Shown here: piece after piece, positions 55,690 through 64,000 of the stretch | Position numbering within the stretch: position 1 is the first letter of the stretch | How the letters are laid out: every line of letters starts with the position of its first letter | DNA from: Hypericum androsaemum | Lineage: Eukaryota > Streptophyta > Magnoliopsida > Malpighiales > Hypericaceae | DNA length: 64,000 nucleotides | Assembly: GCA_963995505.1 (NCBI GenBank) | Contig: OZ023184.1 | Coordinates: forward strand, 16,180,228 to 16,244,227 | Direction: 5' to 3' | Made by a program: the position numbers and the translations under genes | The notes under the pieces: model-generated | Told to the model about the DNA's origin: nothing | The model's input: the letters and a program-made list of their open reading frames with translations, nothing else | The model's database searches: none

Positions 55690-56565
55690 AAGGTCACATT
55701 AGACAAAATTTTTTAGGGTACATCAGTTTTCAAAGGAACAAACTAAATGGCACATCAGTTTTCAAAGGCAAAATCACAATGACACATTAGTTTTCAAAGA
55801 TACAAACACAACGACACATTAATTTTCAAAGGCACATCAGCTTTCAAAGGCACAAACTCAGTGACACATCAGTTTTTAAAGGCAAAATTACAACGGCATA
55901 CCAGTTTTCAAAGGCATAAATAAAATGACACATCAATGTTCAAAGGTACGTGAAATTCTATCCATTATCATTGCTTCACCCATTCAAGTAGCTTTTACTC
56001 CAATGAAGCATAATACCAAAACCAATAAAGAAGAACAACAAAAAAATTCCTAAAAAAATTTTTCGATCCTAAAAAACTAATTTTCTCCTAAAATAAAGCA
56101 TATTTTGGGTCAAAAAGTTGACAGAATGCCTACATCTGTTTGCCACAGCATAGAGCTCAAAATATTATGCGAATAAAAAAATTCTTGATTCAGACACGTG
56201 AGTACCAAGATATTGCCCTTCAAAGATTTCAAGGCAAAAATACAATATCACATCAGTTTCGAAGGCAAAAACAAAATGAGACATCAGTTTCAAAGATAAA
56301 AAAATAAAGGCACATGAGCTCCAAAGTCAAAAAATGCAATGACACATGAGCTTCAAAGACAAAAATCTAATGTGCCGTTAATCTTGCCCAATGTGCCGTT
56401 GTACCTGAAGGGCACATCAGGCAAGATTAACGACATATCAGGCAAGATCAATGGCACATCAATTTTCAAAGTAAAAACCACAAGGACATATCAGTTTTGA
56501 AAAGCAAAAATGCAACGACACATCAATTTTCAAAGACACATCAGTTTTCAAAGGCAAAAATACAA
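55690..56565. repeat. Degenerate minisatellite, 'cacatcagttttcaaaggca' unit
   Basis: Twenty or so imperfect copies of a unit close to GACACATCAGTTTTCAAAGG plus 'caaaaatacaat', spaced roughly 25-35 bp, in two clusters (55690-55955 and 56220-56565) separated by unrelated AT-rich DNA. Unit length varies and some copies have 'gagctccaaag' instead of 'cagttttcaaag'. Near 56370-56450, 'aatgtgccgttaatcttgcc' and its inverse 'ggcaagattaacg.cat' form a short hairpin. No reading frame is conserved between copies, so it is unlikely to be a protein repeat. Confidence 0.8.
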
Positions 56566-58330
56566 AGTTGCAACAATTGTCATAATTAGAACTTGAAACT
56601 TTTCCTAGAAGAAGACGAAGCGTCTTCAACTTGTAAACCTTCTTACATTAACAAGTACCTCCACCTCTTCTCCTCTTAAACAAGGTCTCAAGTTCTTAAT
56701 TTTCTTTGCATTTCTATTTCCAACACGAGTTCTCCCTCCTTACTAATGTGGATGAATCTAGGTATTGTTTGCATAGTCACTTAGTAAATCTAGATATTGT
56801 TTAATTGAGTTATTTTGTTAGAAGAAGAAGATAAGTATATATTTTGACTTTCTTGGTTATTGGATTTCGTAAGAGGTAGAAGACCAAAAGCTAGAAGATG
56901 GAGGGAAAAAATTGGAAACCATGTGAAAAAATGGGGAGTTGCACGTGTGTATTTTTATTCTTTCAGATCTTTAAATCAACACTGTAAATTTGAGCAATTT
57001 GGTACTGACAAACTTACGTTTCGAGCACCAAATCCAAATCCATTCCCAGAGTTCATTTGAGAAGTCGTCAATAATTTAACTTCATTTGTAAGAAAAAAAT
57101 CTACCATCTCACGGCTTGAAACCTTAAGATTGGATATAAGACCCAGAAATCCAATCATGAGGTTTCCCGTTAGGTGTTATATTTTTACGAAGTACATGGG
57201 TTTGTTTGATACGACAGAAAAAAAAATTGGGACGAACTTGGTAAAAAAATATGAATTTGATGTGTATTTTTTTGAATTTTTGTTCGTTATGCATGTGAAA
57301 CTATACGAGGAGACTATAAATTTTAGTGAATTGACAAGTGGAAGTTGAAACTAATATGGTTAAAATTTTCTTTGAACTTTTGTATAACCGTATATTTAGC
57401 CACACTATATGCATCTAATTAGCTACTCCATTCCATTCGTCTTCCGAATTAAATTTTATGTTATATTAACAACTTTTCTACTCAATATAATTTTTGATAT
57501 GCTTGTTTCCTAAGAAAAGGAAACTATGCCTCTACCTATTTTCATAACACTTACTGCATCGAATGATATATTAATATTTATTACAGTAGATACATTAATA
57601 TTTATTACAATATCATTCAACAAGACCATATCATTCATTAAAGTAGATACATTAATATTTATTACAATATTTAAAAGATCATCGAATGATCATTTATTCT
57701 AATTCTTACGATTACATCAAATTAATCTATTAGTATTTATATAGTAAAAGAAATAATAATTTTCAGAATGAAAAAAATCTCAACTTAAATCTAATTTAAA
57801 ATATTTATATAAAAAATCAGTTTTGAAGAAGTAGTTTAAAGGATATCTTTTAAAATTTGTTTGTTAAATTGAATCTTTAATTTTTCAAATAATTATTAAA
57901 TAAAATATATAGTAGGTCAAACAAAATCTCTTAAAATTTAAAAAATCTTTAAGTTTAATAGAAAATCTACTAAACGAAAATCTCATAAAATTTAAACGAA
58001 CCAACCTAAAAAATTTAGAAAAAAATCTCTTAAATTTTTTTAGTTAAATAGAATCTTTAAATTTTATAATAATTCATAAGCAAAATAAATAATGAGCCTT
58101 CCACGGTAATTAGCCTCTCAAATAAAATCTATATTAGTCAAAAAATTAATTAACTTAAAAAAAAGATAACCAACCAAAACTATCCTAATCTACTAGTAGA
58201 TTGCAATCTACTCAATTTATCAAACAAGTGGATTGCTAATCTACTCCTAATCTACTCCAAATCTTCCATCTACTACCTCAATCGTTTTCAACAAACAGGC
58301 TCAATTTGTTGTCTTTTTTGCCTAATGTAT
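56566..58330. other. AT-rich intergenic DNA with short repeats
   Basis: No gene supported. Open frames at 56860-57060 and 57130-57348 have no recognisable domains. At 57555-57675 a 'tagatacattaatatttattacaatat' unit is repeated about three times. 57780-58140 is rich in 'aaaatctcttaaa' variants. Confidence 0.4.
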
Positions 58331-58379
58331 TTTTTTGAACAAAAGAAGATTGTAACCTCGAGAAGCAGGTAATAATAAT

Positions 58380-59225
58380 TACCAACTAATTTCTCAATCT
58401 AATTTTAGTTGTTACATATAATATAACAACAGATACCGGAATTATTAAAAAAATAAAAAATGTTAGTCTATGTTATATTATCGTAATAACAAGTGTATAT
58501 TTCTGTTGTTTTGGTCGGATACACAAGATTAATGAAGTTAAAAATAGGACGGCATTCTGGAAATCCGTACGAGATGCTAAATCAATATTATAATAACAAC
58601 ACTCCCAAAAAGTTCTAGACATCGAGAGTATCATATTCATGTAAACTCGAGTTGGCGAATGGCAAATTATATTTGACTTAATAACACAAGGTATAAATGA
58701 ATTGACATAATTTTAAGGTACAATCTAGCACAAATATAATTATTGATATAAAAATTTACAAAAATGTAAACTCAGGTTCAAACAATATTAATAAATCAGA
58801 CAATATTTGGAGAGTTTTGTTTCTTACGATCCAACAATATCTCGAATTTGGATTTAGTTGTTAGATATGAATATATGATTATGATAACAAATATTAGAAT
58901 CATTAAAAGAAATTATCCAAAAAAAAAAGTCTATATTATAGTCTGGTATCCTAGTCTATGTTATATTAACGTTGTAGCAAGTGTATGTCTCCAATAAATG
59001 ATTTGGATGTTTCTATCGTTTAAATCATCATAAAACTAAGGAAGTTAAGAATAGGACAGTATCCTGAAAATCGATAAGAGGGGCTAAACTAACATTACAA
59101 TAACAACACTCCTAATAACGTCTAGACATTGAGAGTATTGTATTGATGTAAATTCAAGTTGGAACAATCCAAATGGATCATACAACATTTGAAGAATTTT
59201 TTAGGATCCAACAATATCTCTAAAG
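58380..59225. repeat. Diverged direct duplication, offset about 488 bp
   Basis: 'tagtctatgttatatta.cgt' occurs at 58464 and 58952. In both copies it is followed by 'caagtgtat.t.tc', 'gaagttaa.aataggac.g.at.ctg', 'ataacaacactcc.aa.a.gt.ctagacat.gagagtat' and 'aa.tc.agttgg', and finally 'gatccaacaatatctc'. Two copies, moderately diverged, non-coding. Confidence 0.75.
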
Positions 59226-59999
59226 ACTATCACTCTATAGTAGTATTTTAACGAGACCGGCGGTCGCAACTTTATCGAGAAAATTCCATGTTAAGTAGGA
59301 TGTAATAACCTTGTTTTTTAAATAAAATTTACTTACCAAAAAAAGACAACCAGTCCATAACTAAATGCGATTTTTTCGCCCACCCTTTTGGCCGACTCCA
59401 TGGCAAGAAAATTTAAGAACTCGACAGAGTTTAAAATTATAAATTTGACAAGAATATAAAATTTTCAAGTTACCCCTAATAAAAAAAAGATATTTCAAGT
59501 TAGAATCCTTAAAAAAATATCAACATTAAATATTTGTAGGAGATGAATAGTCTTATCTGACTCAAACTTAGATTACTTGACTCAATAGATGTACGGATAC
59601 TATGTGATTTAAAAAAAATTATAGATTGTTTGAATATTGTTTGCCTTAACTAGGCCAACTTGGGTCCTACAGGATCTGCGTTTCCCGGCCGGTTGTCTAA
59701 TAAATCTTCAGGGAAAAATAATTTTGAGGTCCAACACATGAACGTTCCAGAATAAAAAATGTTGCATTTTTTGCCTAGATTGGTTAACGTGTATAATGTA
59801 TATAAACGGACCTTGAATTTTATCAATATAATAATTTTACTTATATAGAAAAGAAAGCACTACAGGGGTTATGCTTTTGTTTCGTGCAGAAGAAAATGTG
59901 ACTAAAAAGTTGAGTTGCATCTTTTGTATATTAAGGTAAAATTTTGTAAAATTTTTGTTCATTTATTTAATTCATTATAAAAAAATAAATTTTGAATCA
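59226..59999. other. Intergenic, possible SINE-like end
   Basis: 59245-59345 resembles 33870-33995 ('acgag.cc.gcggtcgcaa...'), each followed by an A/T-rich tail. Nothing else recognised. Confidence 0.35.
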
Positions 60000-60602
60000 A
60001 TAATATGTAGGGGTGGCAAAAATACCCTTACCCCGTGGGTTTAGGGTGTGTTGACTTGAACTAGGTCTAGGGGATATGAGTCCACTTTTAGAGGTGAGTC
60101 TAGGGTATGGTATGAATCCTATGCATTTCTACCATACTCTTACCTTTTTGCTTTACGTTGACACTGTCCTAACTAGACCCTAATTAGTAATTATACCCCT
60201 TTATCTTTATTTTTTATTTATAAATTGTAATAGACTTCTCAAATATTATGGAATATGTTACATGATATTAACTCCAAAATTAGAGTGCATATAATTATGT
60301 TTTTTTTAATTGATATCTACACATTTCATGATTAATCTTCACATATTCATATGATTTATTTGAATTTTATATATAAAATAAAAAATTATATGCAAAAATT
60401 ATTAAAAAATGGCTTGTATTTAATTCAAAGGTCAGACCCTGCGGACCCTGTAAACCCTACGAGCTCTGAAGATAAGGGTATGGAGTCTAGTAATAAATTT
60501 TTTCGAAGATCCACGGTAAAATATGTGTCCAACTTTTCAAACTATGGTATGAGTAGGATTCTACATACACCTTACCCTACCCTAGCCATCCCTAGAAATA
60601 TG
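60000..60602. mobile_element. Small hAT-like element with imperfect target duplication
   Basis: The tips are TAGGGGTGGC (60008) and GCCATCCCTA (ending 60594), an inverted pair with one mismatch. Subterminal 'taccctta.ccc' and 'ggtatggtatga.tcctatg' have inverted partners ('taccctaccctag', 'atggtatgagtaggattctac'). The flanking octamers are ATAATATG and GAAATATG, matching at six of eight positions, as expected for an old insertion. 587 bp, non-coding. Confidence 0.65.
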
Positions 60603-62279
60603 CCATTACCTCACAATATTTGGAAAGCCGCATGAATCACACATTTTAAATCAAAGGTTAATTTAATAATTTTAAAATGTTAATGTTATTGTTCGAATTG
60701 TAAATGCGAGTAGAAGTTTCTACTCTTCCTATTTTTAGTTTTGGTCAAGAATCATATGCTAATTCGTTCAGTGCAGAACTTAAATTACAAAATTTTGGTT
60801 TTCGGTTCTAGTTCAGTTTTCCAACCTAAGAACTAAAGACAATCGACCTGAACCAGACCGTATTATGGTTGGTAACACTTTTGTTGTAGTGTCAAGAAAT
60901 GATCATATAATTGATGTGCATAATTTTTACAAATGGGTCTCACTGGCCTTCTGCGAGGCCTCCTTACAGCAGTATTCACCACAAATGGACAGACAATTAT
61001 AGTTTTTCACCCATGTCGTTTTCGTGAAAAGATTGGTCCCTAAGGACAGGAAATCGCCCCTTGAGCTACCAATTTCTTCTCAAAAGGAAAAAGCAACGAG
61101 TCAACGAATTGGAGTTGGTCAAAGTAGTAACAAATTAAAATTTATTTATAAAGGTTTTGATTTGAAAGCCTTACGAATATTAATAATATTATTAGAAAAA
61201 TCACCTCATAACTAAAATTCGATGTCGGTATTTAGCTCCGAATATTATAACTAACACAAAACATCTACCGGGCCGGATTACCTGCTAGACAATGAATAGA
61301 AGTTGGTCACATTAGTAACAAACAAGGATTGACTTAAAAATATTTTTAAGTTTAAACATGCACAATGTTATAAACAATTACATCATCTCCTAAACTAAGA
61401 ACCAATACTTAACTCTAAATATCATAACTAACACAAAAAATCTACCAAACCCAAATTAGCTGCATAAAGAGGCGGTGATAGCGACGGGAGTGTAGGCCAC
61501 TCAGTGTTAGTAGGAGCGCAACGTCATCTTTCGACATATGCGCGGCTTGGTCCCTGAGCTGCTCAACTTAACTGGGACACACAATAAAATAATACATAGA
61601 GGCACTGACCAAAATTAATTTTACATTGTGGAGGACCACCCACTGCAACCACACGTCTGAACGTCGTCGTCCTTTTTGCCTAATGCATCGTGATCCTCAC
61701 CCAGAAACAAACAAGTAATTATCGAAAATATTGTACAATAACTACTATAATGACGGATTTTTTAATGAAGTTTTGTACAAGTAATCATCGCCTATGCTAC
61801 TTTTGTGCAATCGGTTGTATCCATGGGCGCTATTGTATCCATGGTGTTAAGTCCTCAACAATTATTTTTGTTACTGTTATCTTCACAATGGGTCATTTTT
61901 CGGAGTAATATGAGAGAAAATAAAATCAATGAGATTGATTTTTCTATCGAAAATACTGTGTGAAATTTTTAGCAATGAATTTTGCTGTCAGGTTTTTAAA
62001 AAGGTTAGTGGTCACAAAATTGTGCTTCTTTTGATGTATATATTATAATAAAATTTATTTCTAAAAAAACTATGTGAATTTTTTGCTATTCCTCTTTCGC
62101 TTTTCCTTTCTCAAGGTAAGAGCGTATGAATCAATAGAAAATTTTTCTTTTATATGCATTTTTATGAACCGATGTTATTATTTTTCAATATCTCCCAAAA
62201 AAATCTTAAAATGGGTCAAAAGGATTAATGTGAACTTATCTACGCAGTATATAAAATAAATCAAAACCTGGCTAGACAT
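60603..62279. other. Far upstream region of ESR-like paralog 2
   Basis: No gene. It contains the right copies of the inverted-duplication anchors: 60933-61018 (with 'ctgcgaggcctcctt.cagcagtattcaccacaaat') and 61466-61535 ('gaggcggtgatagcgacgggagtgta...cactcagtgtta', then 'aacgtcatct'). Between them a 'aagttggtca.agtagtaacaaa' motif occurs twice (about 61109 and 61301), showing a roughly 190-bp direct duplication. Confidence 0.5.
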
Positions 62280-62474
62280 AGAATCATAAAGTAGCAAACC
62301 CAATTTCGTAATAATTACTGGATATACATTGGTGGTCCTCTAACCCTAGCTAGCTAAACATGCCCTGGGTAAATTGGTAATCCTGTCCAATTTAAGACAA
62401 ATCAACAGTCCTATGTTCTTACCTTTTACCCAAAAAAGTTACCCTCCCGCTAGGCTATTATTTGGTTTGTGTGT

Positions 62475-62483
62475 CTATAAATA
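62475..62483 (+). promoter_or_regulatory. TATA box of ESR-like paralog 2
   Basis: CTATAAATA, about 120 bases before the ATG at 62600, conserved with the promoter of the inverted paralog. The flanking 'gtgt.tata...cgta' context and the upstream 'ttatttggtttg' are also conserved. Confidence 0.75.
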
Positions 62484-62599
62484 CGTACTACAATATCTTA
62501 TTATCACATCAACTAAAGCTAACCCTAGCTATTAGGTGTTTCCTCATCTTACTCTTTACTACAACTTTGCCCTAACAATCCCTTGCCAATTAAGGCTCA

Positions 62600-63799
62600 A
62601 TGACGCTCCTCAACCAAGTACCATATCCCAACGACACCGACCACCAGCAAAATAGCTTCACCACCACCGCGAACCTGGTAGCCACAAACAAGAAGCCGCC
62701 AAAGGAAGAGAGTACCACTACTCCCAAGTACAGAGGGGTAAGGAGGCGGCCGTGGGGTCGGTTCGCGGCGGAGATAAGGGACCCACACTCCAAGCAGAGG
62801 AAGTGGCTGGGCACCTTCGACACTGCCGAGGAAGCCGCCTACGCCTACGACTTCGCAGCCCGAGCCATGCGCGGGCACAAGGCTCGAACCAACTTCATAT
62901 ACCCAAACAACACTTGCATCGTTGACCCTAGTGGATTCTCCAACTCCCACTTCGTCCGCTCCCACCCTTACATCAACTTCCCTAAACAACTCCAACGCCT
63001 CATAAGAACACACGACAACTACAACAACAACATCAACTGGTCACCTTTCGTGAACCCTCCTCCATCTTCTCCCATCAATAATATCAATTCCTCTCCTCCC
63101 CTCTGCACCGTTTCGCCATATTGGAACGGTGCGAATTGCGATAACCATTCTCCTCCTCCTCGTCCTTCGGTTGCTTCCCTCTACAACGACGTGCTTATCC
63201 TCCGTGACTTGTTGAGCTCTTCCCTTGCTTCCTCGCTCTACAACCATAACATCCACGGGCCACTGCTACCCGAATCGTCCTCGATGTTTACCAGTTCTGT
63301 CTCTGGCCTTGCTTCATCAGTACCTCACATGGCTCCTCTTCTTGGTGCAACTAATAACACCACTATACCTCTCTTTAGTGCTCCTGATGGGGCAACTAAG
63401 CCCTCGAGATTCGCCAATTCCGGCGTCAACTTGTTCCCGAGCAACTCGTTCCACGCTTCTTCCTCGCCTTCGAATCTTTCCTTTAATTCTACTACCACTA
63501 CAAGTTCCGTGGCGGCACAATCAGTTTCTCATCAGAGTTATTATCCCCATCTGGTGGGCCAGCCGCTGGATGGGTGCAATATGTTTAACAATGAGAAGGA
63601 TATTAACAACGTGGCTGCTGATTTCTTGGAGAATTACCCGAATGGGAGTGCGACAAGCTCACAGGTGTTTCCGGTCGATGACAATGAGCTCCTAATGAAG
63701 AATGTAGAGGAGGAAGAAGAAGATCCGAACTCGGTTTACGATGATTTAATCTTTCAGTTCCCACTTCCAGATCTTGTAAATGATTTCGTTTCTTTTTGA
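62600..63799 (+). CDS. ERF transcription factor, ESR-like paralog 2
   Basis: A 399-residue, single-exon AP2/ERF protein, the close paralog of the gene at 28.1-29.2 kb. The AP2 domain spans about residues 44-101: [19 protein letters not shown], with the usual ERF Asp retained where the paralog has Asn, then WLGTF and ARTNFIYP. A leucine-rich '[20 protein letters not shown]' block follows near 193-212. A Ser/Thr/Pro/Asn-rich middle contains '[19 protein letters not shown]', shared with the paralog. The C-terminus has an acidic run '[15 protein letters not shown]' and the tail '[16 protein letters not shown]', a likely activation region. It is 34 residues longer than its paralog through several in-frame insertions in the low-complexity part (for example around residues 180-190 and 245-265). 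By family it is a nuclear GCC-box-type regulator of organ or meristem development; the exact role is not determinable here. Confidence 0.93.
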   Translation: MTLLNQVPYPNDTDHQQNSFTTTANLVATNKKPPKEESTTTPKYRGVRRRPWGRFAAEIRDPHSKQRKWLGTFDTAEEAAYAYDFAARAMRGHKARTNFIYPNNTCIVDPSGFSNSHFVRSHPYINFPKQLQRLIRTHDNYNNNINWSPFVNPPPSSPINNINSSPPLCTVSPYWNGANCDNHSPPPRPSVASLYNDVLILRDLLSSSLASSLYNHNIHGPLLPESSSMFTSSVSGLASSVPHMAPLLGATNNTTIPLFSAPDGATKPSRFANSGVNLFPSNSFHASSSPSNLSFNSTTTTSSVAAQSVSHQSYYPHLVGQPLDGCNMFNNEKDINNVAADFLENYPNGSATSSQVFPVDDNELLMKNVEEEEEDPNSVYDDLIFQFPLPDLVNDFVSF

Positions 63800-64000
63800 T
63801 TTTGGTTAATTAGGTTAACTTTCGTGCTTTGTTTGGTAGGGGGAAAAACTAAGGAACCATTTTTGTATTCTCTTGTTCCTCCTTTGCACCCTGCCAAACA
63901 AAGAGTTAAATGATTTTTCTTTAGTCGGTCTAACGAGATGTACTCTAATTATTATCTTTTGTTTTTGTTTCCCTTTGGCTATCTATGAGTTATGTGCATG

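Larger units (their letters stand above)
62280..64000 (+). repeat. Right arm of the inverted ERF-gene duplication
   Basis: Matches 27700-29510 in the opposite orientation, including promoter, coding region and 3' flank, and continues to the end of the window. The arm heads face each other, about 33 kb apart. Confidence 0.88.

Overview
This is nuclear DNA of a flowering plant, probably a eudicot. It is AT-rich, almost gene-free, and carries plant LTR and non-LTR retrotransposons, Mutator-like and hAT elements, a nuclear copy of plastid rDNA, and three intronless AP2/ERF transcription-factor genes with plant-style TATA boxes. I cannot name the genus.

Genes. Only three ORFs look like intact host genes. 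All three are single-exon ERF-family proteins with one AP2 domain, of the ESR/DORNROESCHEN-like (group VIIIb) type: one on the minus strand at 11.0-12.3 kb, one on the minus strand at 28.1-29.2 kb and one on the plus strand at 62.6-63.8 kb. The second and third are close paralogs. They sit in an inverted duplication that also includes promoter, 3' flank and distal upstream anchors. The left copy of that upstream DNA has been inflated by a copia-type element and a foldback element.

Layout. 0-10 kb holds old repeat debris: LTR-like fragments, a 5'-truncated LINE with RNase H at 4.16-5.61 kb, and a small Mutator-like element at 6.14-7.11 kb with a perfect 9-bp target duplication. 11-12.4 kb is the first ERF gene. 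12.8-18.9 kb holds a GC-rich repeat and small tandem duplications. 18.92-20.52 kb is a decayed hAT transposon with terminal inverted repeats. 23.7-26.1 kb holds a duplicated sequence, one copy of which is split by a 1.67-kb insertion with an 11-bp direct repeat, a poly(T) edge and an internal 176-bp tandem array. 27.4-29.3 kb is the second ERF gene. 29.75-33.32 kb is a deleted copia element beside a 715-bp tandem duplication. 34.56-35.76 kb and 38.34-39.20 kb are two long foldback elements of similar design. 39.67-46.04 kb is the most striking object: a 6.4-kb element with about 350-bp terminal inverted repeats and a perfect 9-bp target duplication, whose interior is a degenerate plastid trnN / trnR-rrn5-rrn4.5-rrn23-trnA tract. 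47.3-51.5 kb holds two small hAT elements with perfect 8-bp target duplications and a third inverted-repeat element. 52.39-54.99 kb is a second copia copy carrying the same internal deletion as the first. 55.7-56.6 kb is a degenerate minisatellite, and 57-62 kb is AT-rich repeat DNA. The third ERF gene follows.

Function. The ERF genes probably act in shoot/organ initiation or a related meristem programme, judging from family alone. Everything else is mobile or formerly mobile DNA. No tRNA, rRNA or transposase here looks functional. All similarity statements come from reading by eye; no database search or alignment program was run.
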